Made by a program: the position numbers and the translations under genes. The notes beneath the pieces are model-generated. The model saw nothing but the letters and a program-made list of their open reading frames with translations, did no database searches and had not been told where the DNA came from. This document shows, piece by piece, positions 1 to 11,300 of a stretch of 64,000 nt of DNA. The stretch is from contig CM060732.1 of assembly GCA_030704615.1 (NCBI GenBank), positions 48,899,053 to 48,963,052 on the forward strand. Direction: 5' to 3'. Position 1 is the stretch's first letter, and every line of letters begins with the position of its first letter. Source of the stretch: Takakia lepidozioides. Taxonomy: Eukaryota > Streptophyta > Takakiopsida > Takakiales > Takakiaceae.

Positions 1-491
1 TTTTCATAGAGAAGGTCACCCTTCTCAATTTCGGCCACGACCTGCTCTGTAGTGGGAATGTCCAACCTTTCTCCTTCCAGAACAATTGGGGGTGACGCCA
101 CAACATATACTAACTGTGGAACCTCTAAAACAATAGAGTCAATTGGTTGTGGTGGCTGTGACATCGAATTGACTTCCTCTTCCCTCTCTGAAGGCCCTGC
201 TTCCAATAATAGCAGCTCTCTGTGCTGCTGTGCCCCATCCTGCACAAAAGCTTGGGAAACATTATCGTGCGGTTTCCGTGAAGCCAATGGATCCGCCACT
301 ACAGTCTTACCCCGCCTCTATCTCTTAGACTGGTGTTGCGCTGCCAGTCCACCCTCACTGTGTGAAGAGCCTTGCTCTTCAATTGCAGTGGTTTCTGCCT
401 CAAACACTCTCATCTCCTTACGTTCCCGAGTATCAAGTATGCAAGAATCAAGAATTATTTGGGCAATGACTGGACCGGACACAATGATCGG
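1..491 (-). pseudogene. Extra 3' ORF of the Tat-like element, C-terminal part (second half, after MULE A)
   Basis: Read on the - strand from 491 to 1, this is an open frame that continues the ORF at 14728-16014 once MULE A and one copy of its 9-bp target duplication are removed. Joining KSPII to VSGPVIAQIILDS keeps the frame. The product is hydrophilic and glutamate/glutamine-rich (for example REEEVNSMSQPPQPIDS) and has no domain I recognise. One in-frame TAG lies near 312, between KR and RRGKTVV. CAG would restore glutamine there. The ORF runs off the left edge, so the C-terminus is not seen. The opposite-strand ORF here is a shadow. Confidence 0.55.
483..491. repeat. Target-site duplication of MULE A, left copy
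   Basis: AATGATCGG here matches AATGATTGG at 14728-14736 with one mismatch. Nine bases is the usual Mutator-like duplication length. The joined frame of the interrupted ORF supports it. Confidence 0.75.
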
Positions 492-600
492 AGGTTAGCT
501 ATTTCATGAGCATGAGCGGCATAAGCGGCATGAGTGGAGTAGCAAGACAATCGGTTTTCATGAGCAGAAGTACAAATTTCGAAAATAAAAAACATTATAA
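492..600. repeat. MULE A terminal inverted repeat, transposase-side end
   Basis: The end begins AGGTTAGCTATTTCATGAGC and continues with reiterated CATGAGC/CATAAGCGG units. The reverse complement of the MULE B right end (62991 leftward) begins AGGTTTGCTATTTCATGAGC and stays similar for about 100 bases, including an AT-rich tract. Confidence 0.85.
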
Positions 601-714
601 AACATTAATTTAATGCAATATGTCAGAAAAAACAAATATATTATTCGGCACCTTGAAGGGAAAATTGTAGTTTTGAGAGTTGTGCTCATCATATTTCGTC
701 TTCCGCTCATGCCA

Positions 715-1125
715 ATTCCCAGCGACATGTGCAAAAATGGCGCCGAATTTCGCGGTAATAGTGTCCGTAACCGGAAAAAACCGCGACGTATTTCGCGGTA
801 ATAGGTCTCTCTGGCGAAAAATGGTGCCAAATTCCGCGGCTATAGGTCCCCTCATGACAGGTGTGTAAGCCCAAAATTTGGAAATGTGGCGCCAAATTTC
901 GGTACATGGTGCCGGGGATTGCACAGATGTTGGGCAGTTCTGGGCCATGTAACTGGAAATTCGGCGCCATTTTTCCAGTGCATGTTCGGACTTAGCCAGT
1001 TTTCGGCGCAAAATAGGGAAATTCGGCGCCATTTTTCCAGACACGGGTACCAGTGCATGTTGGGACTTAGCCAATTTTCGGCCCAAAATAGAGAAATTCG
1101 GCACCATTTTTCCAGAAATGGCCCC
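715..1125. repeat. MULE A subterminal palindrome array
   Basis: Repeated units each carry a GGCGCC-centred segment (GAAATTCGGCGCCATTTTTC) followed by a spacer with TTAGCCAATTTTCGG or a close variant, at roughly 60-70 base intervals. A matching array lies at 62395-62765 in MULE B. It sits between the transposase 3' end and the terminal repeat. The ORFs here reading APNFSILGRKLAKS are translations of the repeat. Confidence 0.8.
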
Positions 1126-1267
1126 ACAACTGCTGTTGGATCTCAGTTTGAATGGAATATTGCCTCATTCCAGGAGTTTTGGGGTGCATTTCATTACACT
1201 GCAAAAAAAAATCTGATACATGAAAATGCAATTGAAAATATCCATATGGAGGATTCCCTTTGCCCCA

Positions 1268-4200
1268 TCAATGATTTCTGGAATCCCTAAGGAGGAGTTT
1301 GTGCAGCTCGTTCACGCTCAACGCCGGTGCATGAATAAAGTCATCAATAGTCACGTTCATCCTCAACCTCTTCAGGTAAATGTAATACAGATGCTTGCAC
1401 GGATAATACTTTGAACCCTTCTTTGCTTCCATCAACGAGAAGTCCGTACAATTGCAAGTCGGCTCCACTCCAATCGTAATTGTGTATACATCGTCGCGTA
1501 CAGCTGAGCCGGCCGTTGCCATCCGATAAACACGCCCAAGGCTGGGTGGAGGTACGTCCACGGAGCTCTGAATAGTGCAAGCCATCCCAAGAGCATTGGC
1601 AATCCGAGTCTCATTCAACTTGTTGGGAGGGTGTCGTCTCTTCACTCTTCCAAATCGCATTGTGGGATGTGCAGAATTGTCCAATCCGTCTCTACTGGAC
1701 CGAACAGTCTGCAATGGCTGGGTCTAAGGAATCGGAAATGCGTGGGCCGGGACATTTGTGCGTTGCACCATCCAAAATCCTGCTGCAGATAGAGCATCCG
1801 CCTCATTCTGAGAGAGGCTGCAACCCGGTGCAACAGGCCAGACGCCCGGAGGCTCCGGCATTCCCTGAATCCCGTACTTGGGCTTGCCAAATACACAGGT
1901 CATTATGTCGTGCCTACAGAACCAAAATGTCTGCGTTGTGGCGTGAGCAAATGTGGGAGTCAAAAATCTGCCGCTGAAACAAGGTGCAGGTACAACACTG
2001 TGTTGGTTCCTCCGAATCATCTCACCATAGCGTGCTCTCGTATCCACCCGGATGGCGCAGCACTTCCCTCGAAATGCCGGCAATGTCCTCGCAATTCTCC
2101 ACTGTGACTCCGACACTCTTGTCTCCACAATGGGAATGTTGTACTGCTTTACTACAGATGGCTTGTTATGTTGCCGGGGCACGCGCCCTGTGCTCAAAGG
2201 AGATGGCGATCTTGAACGTGCAGGACTTGCGGTGCTCGACGAGACCTCTTCGGGCAACATCACCGGACCACGAGGGAGCGTGCGAATATTCTTGTCAGCT
2301 CGCCATGAATCATCTTCTCGCCAGGTGCCTCGTCAAGTCTTCGTCTCACTGGACGGGTATGAAACATCTCCTTCCAAATGTTGGCCTCTTCGAAGCAATG
2401 GTGTGTCCCGAAGGCCCTCTCGCAAGGCCGCCGCCCACTTCTGAGGATTCTTCGATCTGGAAGCAGTCCGCATCAACATTTCCTGCCTGTCCGGCCCCAA
2501 GCCCCACTGTTTCCCTTTCAAGAACTCGTTGTACCTGCTTTGCTGCATAATTGACCTCACAATGTCCTCCGTTGTGGCAGTGAGGATGTCCACGAGATGC
2601 GTCGCAAAGGAGGCACGCTAGGAAGAGTGCACTAATTCGGCCATGTTTGTCGTGGGCATGTCGGTGTCGGAGTCGAGACACATTTCCTGCACAAGCACAT
2701 GTTGAGGTTAAACAAGTTACAAATAATGCCAAGAATAATATTCAACGGGACGCAAATTCGTGCAACTCACCTCCCGCATATAGTCGCCGAACTAGAGGAA
2801 ACGATAATGCCACCATGCTAGCCAACTGACCATTGCTCCCTCGTCTGATTTCCTTACAGCACCTGACGATGTCCATCAAGCCCGTATACATGCAAACTGT
2901 GTCTCTGCATCATCCAAGGTGAGAGCGTGCTTCCACGCAAGACACATGGAACGGTGCTCCTCTCTGAAATCTGGCGCCATAAGCCTGGTTGTGTACTGCG
3001 AAAGGCTCTGCAGAAAATGGAACCCACAAGATCTCTCCTTGCCTTCCATGGGAACATTGGGGTCTTGCCCGTACACCCTTCGGATGGCAGCCCAATTTGC
3101 TTGTGCGTTGTCTGCCATGAAACCACAGAAATTGGGAGGGGCAATCCCGCCTGGCCATCTGTTCATTTATTCCCTGCCAAAGAAGCATCTCCATTGTGTG
3201 TCCTCTCCTTTCATCTCACAAATAGCAATTGTCATTAGCATCCTGCAGTGGGTGTCGTAGACATGTGCACCCATTGTCACCCACTGGTGATTTGTAATTC
3301 GCTTGATATGGTCGAACATGACCCAATTGTTTGACAAGTCCCCACTCGTCATCCTATCGACCAGTTCGACGCCGCTGCCAGGTCCACACGTCGACATTTT
3401 GAATACGAAACAACGATCTGCCTCAGTCCCTTGTCCTGGAAACCGACTTCCATGAATGTAGTCATATCCACATCGTCGCTTCACCTCCAGAATGGAGTGC
3501 ATATCCGAGCCACGCCCAATTTTCTGTTTGCATGACACAATGTGGTTTCGGACATTCGGTGAACAGATGTGGGACACCGACTCCAGCAATGCCTCCATTT
3601 CCTTGTCATCGAGAGGAACTCTGTCGGAGCCGTCTTCCGACATAATTCTTGCCAACGCCATCTTATGGGCGGCTTGGAGCTATATCTGTTTGGGTTTGGC
3701 ACCCGGTCTCAACTTAACCTCCTCCTGAACGAGCTGCTCTGCCTCGTGGGCAACCTCCCGCGAGTTCCCCCTCGCCAATTTGTGACAATGGGAACCAACG
3801 TGTATGCAAACTCGGGTGAGGTCAGGGAAACGGTGCAACACATAGAACTGCTTGGCATTACAAACAGACATGCAGATGTGGTTCTTTGCAATGCGCACAC
3901 TTAAATGTGGAGTTCGGAACCTTCTCCTGAGCTCGAAATGGTTGATGAGTTGTGCTTGTCCAATCGGTCTCGTTCCTGTGACCTCTGGATTTAAAGTGGA
4001 AGCAAGTTGGGGAGAAACACCGCAACGCGCCCGCACAAACAACGTAGCGCACCCGCACACCATCGAGCATCTTCATGCTGGTGGTTTTGGTAACACACCA
4101 AGGATGACCGTCATGTTTTCTATCCATATCTGTCAACATTCCGGACGCCCTCGAGTAGTCCGCCCGAGGAGGGAACTCAAAGAAGACATTACCGTCGACG

Positions 4201-4853
4201 TCTGCGGGAAGACATGTAACCGATTTAATTGCGAACTTGCTGTAGTCCAGCCCGGCCAGCTCCGAGCGGTGTCCCTCCATGTGAAGCCCTCACATAATTT
4301 CAAGAATAGATCGAACTGCGGTGCTCGTGCTAGGAATATGACTCCCTTGTCCACTGACGTCCATTGAGGACTTGCCTGATCTCCAGGACGATCTCGGAAC
4401 TTCCATGACCTCGTCTGAGTCGGATAGGTTGTGAACAACCCGGTTCTCGCTCGTCTTCATTGATGGGTTCGGCTCTGGATTTACTTCGTTGCGGACTTCT
4501 CTCTTTGAGGTACCCACTCTCTGATTCGCGGATTGTTTTGTTGAAGGCGCCAGGATAGAAGGTGCATTTGGCGGGCAAATGAAGTCCCCAACAGCCCTGT
4601 ATATGACGTTGTCCGATGGTGGAACTCGCCATTCCCTGCCATCGCCGAAATCATCGTGGAGCACAACAATACTCTCGACAACAATGTCGTTTGAGTCCTT
4701 CTTTTCCTCCTCCAAAAAAACCGACCCCGGTTTCAGGTGGTATCGAACGCACAGATATTTCTCCATCACCCGGCAGATGTCCCCTCTGCACGGAAATGAA
4801 GCTCTATGCTCGTGAGGAGGGCTATACACTGTAGCGCTCGGGTTTTCCGCCAT
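1268..4853 (-). pseudogene. MULE A transposase pseudogene (Mutator-like, SWIM zinc finger)
   Basis: This is the broken counterpart of the MULE B transposase (58671-62242). The best start is ATG 4853-4851 (MAENPSATVY). In order one can read an N-terminal region, a Cys-rich segment, the DDE core with FMADNAQANW and a CGFHF motif near 2990-3090, an intron at about 2691-2775 (GTGAGT donor, TTGTGCAG-type acceptor), and a C-terminal SWIM finger. The finger is CNC, then CKH, at about 1400-1460 (CxC...CxH). Lesions are many: a TGA where B has CGA (IM*GLH, about 4283), a frameshift near 3860, a frameshift near 3190 and a TAG for Trp near 2620. The expected protein is about 1,150 residues and none can be made intact. 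The role in an intact copy would be cut-and-paste transposition in the nucleus. Confidence 0.85.
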
Positions 4854-5119
4854 GGGAGATGTGCACACAAGACTGCCAGGATGGCGTGCGGGCAAGCTCC
4901 CTGGTAGAAGGGGGATGCAGCGATGGGAAGGAATGCGGTGCCGATTTGTCCGAGCGACGAAGCCTGATCCAAATCCAGGAAGCCAACTATCTCAAAAATC
5001 CACAGTCAGAGTGTTAATGAACCTTGTCTCCGGAATGCGGCCCCTGGTCTTTGCGCAATAACTGCCAACGGTATGCAGTCAGAAAGTGGGGGGCCGTCCG
5101 GATGATGTCGGCTGAAGGG

Positions 5120-6545
5120 GAGAAGCCGGCACCGTGTCGTCACATCACTACCCCCGAATGGAAATTCGGCACCGAATATCCAACCGGGGCCGCACGGATG
5201 AAGTCGCCTGGGGCAGAGAGGCCGACACCTGTCCGACAGAGAACATCCCCCGGATGGAAATTCAGCGCCGAATTTCCATCCGGATCCCCCCAAAGGAAGT
5301 CGTGTCGGGGGGTCAGGCCGAAAACAGGTCGACATAAAAACCTCCCCGGATGGAAAAACGGCGCCGAATTTCCATCCGGGGCCGTTCGGAGGCAGTCGGG
5401 GAGGGGGGAGAGGCCGGCACCTGGCCGTCACATTTCAACCCCCGGACGGAAATTCGGCACCGAATATCCAACAGGGGACGCCCGGATGAAGTCGCCTCGG
5501 GCGGAGAGGCCGGCACGTGTTCGGCAGAGAGCATCCCCAGGATGGAGATTCGGCGCCGAATTTCCATCCGGGCCCCCCAAAGGAAGTCGTGACGGGGGGT
5601 CAGGCCGAAAACTGGTCGACATAAAACCTCCCCGAATGGAAAAACGGCGCCGAATTTCCATCCGGGGCCGTTCGGATGCAGTCGGGGAGGGGGGAGAGGC
5701 CGGCACCTGGACGTCACATTTCAACCCCCGGACGGAAATTCGGCACCGAATATCCAACAGGGGACGCCCGGATGAAGTCGCCTCGGGCGGAGAGGCCGGC
5801 ACGTGTCCGACAGAGAGCATCCCCTGGATGGAGATTTGGCGCCGAATTTCCATCCGGCCCCCCCCCAAAGGAAGTCGTGTCGGGGGGTCAGGCCGAAAAC
5901 TGGTCGACATAAAAACCTCCCCGGATGGAAAAACGGCGCCGAATTTCCATCCGGGGCCGCTCGGATGCAGTCGGGAGGGGGGAGAGGCCGGCACCTGGCT
6001 GTCACATTGCAACCCCCGGACGGAAATTCGGCACCGAATATCCAACAGGGGACGCCCGGATGAAGTCGCCTCGGGCGGAGAGGCCGGCACGTGTCCGACA
6101 GAGAGCATCCCCTGGATGGAGATTCGGCGCCGAATTTCCATCCGGGCCCCCCAAAGGAAGTCGTGTCGGGGGGTCAGGCCGAAAACTGGTCGACATAAAA
6201 ACCTCCCCGGATGGAAAAACGGCGCCGAATTTCCATCCGGGGCCGTTCGGATACAGTCGGGGAGGGGGGAGAGGCCGGCACCTGGCCGTCACATTTCAAC
6301 CCCTGGACGGAAATTCGGCACCGAATATCCAACAGGGGACGCCCGGATGAAGTCGCCTCGGGCGGAGAGGACGGCACGTGTCCGACAGAGAGCATCCCCC
6401 GGATGGAAATTCGGCACCGAATTTCCATCCGGGCCCCATCAAAGGAAGTCCGGTCGGGTGGTGAGGCCAAAAACTTGACGATATAAAAACCTCCCAGGAT
6501 GGAAAAACGGCGCCGAATTTCCGTCCGGGGCCGTTCCGATTTCCC
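5120..6545. repeat. MULE A central array 1: ~287-bp tandem units with three palindromes each
   Basis: The landmark GGCCGGCACCTGG recurs near 5412, 5700, 5989 and 6275, giving a unit of about 286-289 bp. Each unit has three inverted repeats: one centred on GGCACC (ACGGAAATTCGGCACCGAAT), one on ATTCGGCGCCGAAT inside ATGGA...TCCAT, and one with an asymmetric AAACGGCGCCGAAT. About five copies are present. MULE B has about 2.3 copies at 57740-58430. ORFs rich in MEIRRRISI across the array come from the repeat and are not genes. The array lies between the divergent transposase and accessory genes. Confidence 0.85.
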
Positions 6546-6654
6546 TCTAGCAGTCGGGGAGTCCATGAAAACGTGTCTAAAAGTGGACTTCAGCCACAAA
6601 ACTAACAGTTTACCGTGTTTTTCTCCGAAAAACCAAGCGGCCACGCTCAGAATT

Positions 6655-7195
6655 ACCTGCAGGATGGTAATTCGACGCTTAGACTTACCTGGCGGATGGA
6701 AATTCGGCGCCGAATTTCCATCCATCCGGGCTCCGAATTACCTGCATGACGGAAATGCGGCGCTTGAAATTACCTGCAGGATGGAAATTCGGCGCCGAAT
6801 TTCCATTCTGCGGCGCTCCGAATTACCTGCATGATGAAAATTTGGCGCGCCGCCCTATCTGGCGGATGGAAATCCGGCGCTGGATTTCCATCCATCCGTG
6901 CGCAGAATTACCTGTGTGACGGAAATTTCGCGCGCTGCCCTACCTGGCGGATGGAAATCCAGCGCCGGATTTCCATCCATCCGGCTCCGAATTACCAGCA
7001 CGACAAAAATTTGGCGCGCCGCCCTACCTGGCGGATGGAAATCCGGCGCCGGATTTCCATCCATCCGGCTCCGAATTACCAGCATGACGAAAATTTGGTG
7101 CGCCGCCCTACCTGGCGGATGGAAATCCGGCGCCGGATTCCCATCCTGCCGCGCTCCGAATTACCTCTACGTTGGAAATTCGGGGCCGAGTTGCG
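6655..7195. repeat. MULE A central array 2: ~85-bp palindrome units
   Basis: Units carry GGATGGAAATCCGGCGCCGG followed by TTTCCATCC, at intervals of about 85 bp (near 6860, 6947, 7030 and 7114). Their linkers contain CTCCGAATTACC and TTGGCGCGCCGCCCTACC. The equivalent in MULE B is 55905-56560. Confidence 0.8.
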
Positions 7196-8308
7196 TAATA
7201 TTTCATTCGACATGGAGGGCTTCATCCGACATTTAATTGCGTAGTTGGGCATTAAATGTCCACCGCCGTCCGTTTTGATTCGGGCTGGCGATACAGGGAT
7301 TCCGCGGTTGCTTCCTCGATACGTACCCTAAATCTGATGCTAAACTTGGATTAACTTCTATTCGAGGCATGTACCCCAAAAAACTGAGATCTTTTTTCTT
7401 TTTGGCTGGGGCTTATGCCGCCTGAAGGGCGTGGCTCTCCTGAGAGAGACCCCACATCTAGACCGCGGCGGAAGTTGAGAGCTTTGTGCTTTGGACGACG
7501 GCCAATCTCTCGCATGGCCAAACTTAAGCTCCAGCAGGAGATTCCAGTGTCTTGCTCACAACCCGCGCCAACTGAAGCCGAGTACTCTCAGGCAAGCCAC
7601 TTCTGCTTTCGCTTTTGCTTTTGCTTTTGCTTTCGCTTTGTTGTTTCGCTTTGTTTTCGCATCTTCATCCTGGCATCGCTGGAAGCATATGGTTGCATCG
7701 CAAAAGCAGGAGCTGTTGCGAAAAATGATCAAGGTCTGAGTGGTTAAAAATTAAGGAAATCCATGCTGAGCTGAGAAGAATGTCTGAGCAGATGAAGTGC
7801 CTTCAAAACATTTCACCTTGTTTTCCCGTCTTATGGAATTCCTGATCATTTGTTCATCGTGTTTCATATTACCGGTTGAGTGAACCTTACATAGTTTGCA
7901 ATGCGTGTGCAAAGCCGACAGCTCTGGAGAAGGTTGCTTGTGCATGTCATTCTTAGGCATTGGTTGGATTTGTTTTCATTGTTGTTCCATGGCACTCCAT
8001 ACTTCCTAAACTTGTTTTGTTTTCATTGTTGTTCCACGATTGTTGCTATGGTGGTTGCGCTGCTCGTTGCGATGCTGGTTTTGGCACCGATGTTGGTTCT
8101 CACGATTTTTGGGAATGACAGAGTGACGACGAGCCCGACACGCTGGTGGTATCATCGACAGCTCCAACTCATCGCATGTTTGAATCGCCCAACTTGGGGC
8201 GAGAGGGCAAACTTAAGCCTTTTGTTGGTGGACGGGAGGACCTGCAGCGAGAGTACGACATAATAGGCATTGGGGAGGTTGGTGCAGGCGGCATGGCAGG
8301 TGAAGGGC
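7196..8308. other. MULE A leader region of the accessory gene
   Basis: This stretch is conserved with 54952-55900 of MULE B in inverse order, so it belongs to the element. It contains a CTTTTG-rich low-complexity stretch (7605-7665) and a short hydrophobic ORF (MVVALLVAMLVLAPMLVLTI) also seen in B. I cannot tell whether the latter is an upstream exon of the accessory gene or untranslated leader. Confidence 0.4.
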
Positions 8309-11300
8309 ATGAGGACAGCAGATCCGGCAATGGAGGTTGTTGATGCACATGCAGTAGGGCCCGCCCACGCAAAGAAGAAGAAGAAAGCTAAGCACATGCA
8401 ATCCCCGGCGAGAGAGCCGTCACGGGCTGCGGAGGGGGGAGTGAGCAGTGCGCGCGAGGGTATCAGTTCGCCTCAATCAAAGGTGGTCGTCCTGGAGGGC
8501 TCCCCTGCTGCTAGCCCTAGTAAGAAACAGAAAGCCCGTGAGAGGGCAAAAGAGAGGGCAAAAGAACAGGCGAGATAGAATGCTAGCCAGGAGGAAAGAG
8601 AAAAGGCCACTGAAGAGGCCAGGGGTGCCCAAATGACAGATGCCAATGTAAGCGAGGGACACACAGAGACGGTGGATCCCTCCAAGACACCACAAAGAGG
8701 CAGTAACACACCGGTTAGACCATCGCGGGCAAGAGCAGCCCCTGCAATTACCCATACGGTGGAGAGTGGAGGAGAGGAAAGAACACCAGAAAGAGCACGG
8801 ATTGTGCCAGTTCGAGGTGAAGCCGGGGAGAGGGTAGTACAGACGGGAAGAGTGCTCGAGGTGGTTTCGCCGGTGGCTGACCATGTTGAGGAGGACGACA
8901 GGGAGCTTTCTGACCAGGATGACATCCTCCCGGACATCCCCAGGCCCCAAACCCGCAGCATACAGGCTGGATTTGGCGGTCCTGGTGGGCTGCCGGAGAA
9001 CCCCTCTGCAGTAGACGTCATGTCGGAGGCGGATATGAAGTTGGCCGCTGCCAAGATGTTGGAGGCAACCCACAGCAACATTGGCAGGGTGCTGGGGGGC
9101 ATGGTGTACCCGGCCAAGCTTCGGATTCCCCTTTGCCGCTTGGTGTCATTGCAGGTGGTGAGACCTGCCCTCCCAGGCGATATCGACAAGCTGAAATTCT
9201 CTTTCCGGGATGGATATCGAATGGGGTCTGCCGCGTTTTACGTTTCCATTGAGAACGACCACGGAGCTTCCCGTGCCCACACTTCCGATGAGGTGGACAA
9301 ATGGGGTCCCCATTGGCAAAGGCGAAATGAGGAGTTCGAGAGAACGATTGCTACTGATCCTCTTTTCCAGCACTTGTCCGGTAAGATGTTTTACGTGTGG
9401 GACGGCAATCATCGCCTCCTGGCATGGATGGAGCACATTGCCCAAGCCCACCCCAACGACCTCAATTGGCATTTCGCCGTGGAGTGTGTTGTGCTGAAGG
9501 TTGCGGGGCCCAAAGATCGCTGTCTTCTCAAAGCTGCAATGGCGGACATCAACTCATAAGTTACAACGCCTCTTGCTTTTGGACCCATCCGATTGTAAGT
9601 CATTTCATTGCGAATCCTCATATTTGTTGAAAATTCCCATTTCAGTATTGTTTGATGGAAATGTGGCATTGCAGGGTGACTGAGAATGCCTTCATTGCCA
9701 CCAACTTGTCCCATATGCTCTTCCGAGTGAAGGATGTCGGGAAGCAGGGGGTGCAAGAGTTTGCCAATTTGCTCAGTGCCGACCTCCTACGCAAGTCGGA
9801 GGCAAAGGCAGACAGAACCTGGTATAGGCTGAGCATGGACGCCATGGTGGACTACATATTTCGGGTAAAGCTCCTCACTGTTTTGTTGAGCTGATGTGTC
9901 TCTCCTCCCCCAATAGAAGAAAAAGTGTTGAGCAGGATCTCTAATCTTATGTGCGCATTCTTGACAGACGAAAATTCAGCAGGATTTGGCACATGCGCGG
10001 AGGTTCTACATGGAGTCAGAGGAGAAGAATCTAACCCTCCCGGCACTTGAATCGTATCTCAAAGCTGCGGAGGCCAGGGCCCGCATAAAGTACAAGTCAC
10101 GGATGGTAAAGTACGTGGCCATAGCTGATCCCGCCCTTGGTGCCGACTTTCTGGTGGAGGTGGGGAAGCACTACTCCCGCGCTGTGAAGCCCACGATGAC
10201 ATTGGAGAAGCTCCATCGTCTAGCCACATCCTGTGTGGATGCAACAGAAAAGGTGATACATTCTTAACCAAATTGTGGTGGCAACAACTCGTTTTTGTGG
10301 TGTTTGGCGCTTACGAATATGCTGGGTGGTTGGACAGACCCGGTGGCTCCAAATCTGGAATGGTTCCCAAAGTACAAGGGACATGTGGAGCTTCCCCATA
10401 CGGACAAACTGTCTGACCCCACATTCGACATGTGGATGAACCGCATGACATGGTGGTTTCAGGTACTTCCCCACGCTTCGTTTGGCGCTTCTACTCTTGT
10501 AGGGGGTGGATTCATTGTATTTTTTGAGGAAAGCGATCTGATGGAGAATCTCCACAGGTAACGACGAATACGCAAGAGTAGCTGGACACACAAGCACATC
10601 AGTTCAAGATGGAGATTTCTCCTGCAGCAGAGAGCCTACGCGACTATGTGACGATGTACTTTCTGCTCTACAAAACCGACCTATTCTTTCGGGAGATACC
10701 CCATGCCCGCCGGAGCCACGAGTTCACCGACCAGCCGAACGCGGACAAAGCAGCAATGCGCCTTCTGTACAGGTACATACGCGATGCCTTCCTTTCAAGT
10801 CCTTGCATTTCAGGATGTTAGAGGCCTCATGTGGCGCATGAAAATTGGTCTTTGGGAAAATGGCGCCGAATTTCAAGTTCAGGGCTCCGAAAATGGCTAA
10901 GTCCCTAGGGTGCGTCGCCCTGAACTGGAAATTCGGCGCCATTTTTCCAGTTCAAGGCCATATTACCGTTCTGGGACTTAGCCATTTTCGGGCCGGAAAT
11001 GGGAAAATGGCGCCGAATTTCCAGTTCAGGGCTCCGAAAATGGCTAAGTCCCTAGGGTGACTGGCCCTGAACTGGAAATTCGGCGCCATTTTTCCAGTTC
11101 TAGGCCTTATTACCGTTCTGGGACTTAGCCATTTTCGGGCCGGAAATGGGAAAATGGCGCCGAATTTCCAGTTCAGGGCTCCGAAAATGGCTAAGTCCCT
11201 AGGGTGACTGGCCCTGAACTGGAAATTCGGCGCCATTTTTCCAGTTCTAGGCCCTATTACCGTTCTGGGACTTAGCCATTTTCGGGCCGGAAATGGGAAA

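Noticed and set aside
52-498. A 148-codon + strand ORF at the left edge
   Set aside because: It is antisense to the frame that rejoins the extra ORF across MULE A, and it ends inside the MULE terminal repeat.
5024-6478. A 484-codon + strand ORF and several overlapping long ORFs rich in MEIRRRISI and GTEYPTGDARMKSP
   Set aside because: They lie wholly in the 287-bp palindrome array, occur in many frames on both strands, and repeat with the array. They are translations of repeats.
7415-7747. ORFs across the CTTTTG-rich region in the MULE A leader
   Set aside because: Low-complexity FCFCFRF translation. The counterpart in MULE B does not preserve the same frame.
8309-9555. Bacterial contamination or plasmid partition gene because of the ParB-like domain
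   Set aside because: The gene has spliceosomal introns, lies inside MULE terminal repeats with a target duplication, and recurs in three copies. ParA and other bacterial genes are absent.
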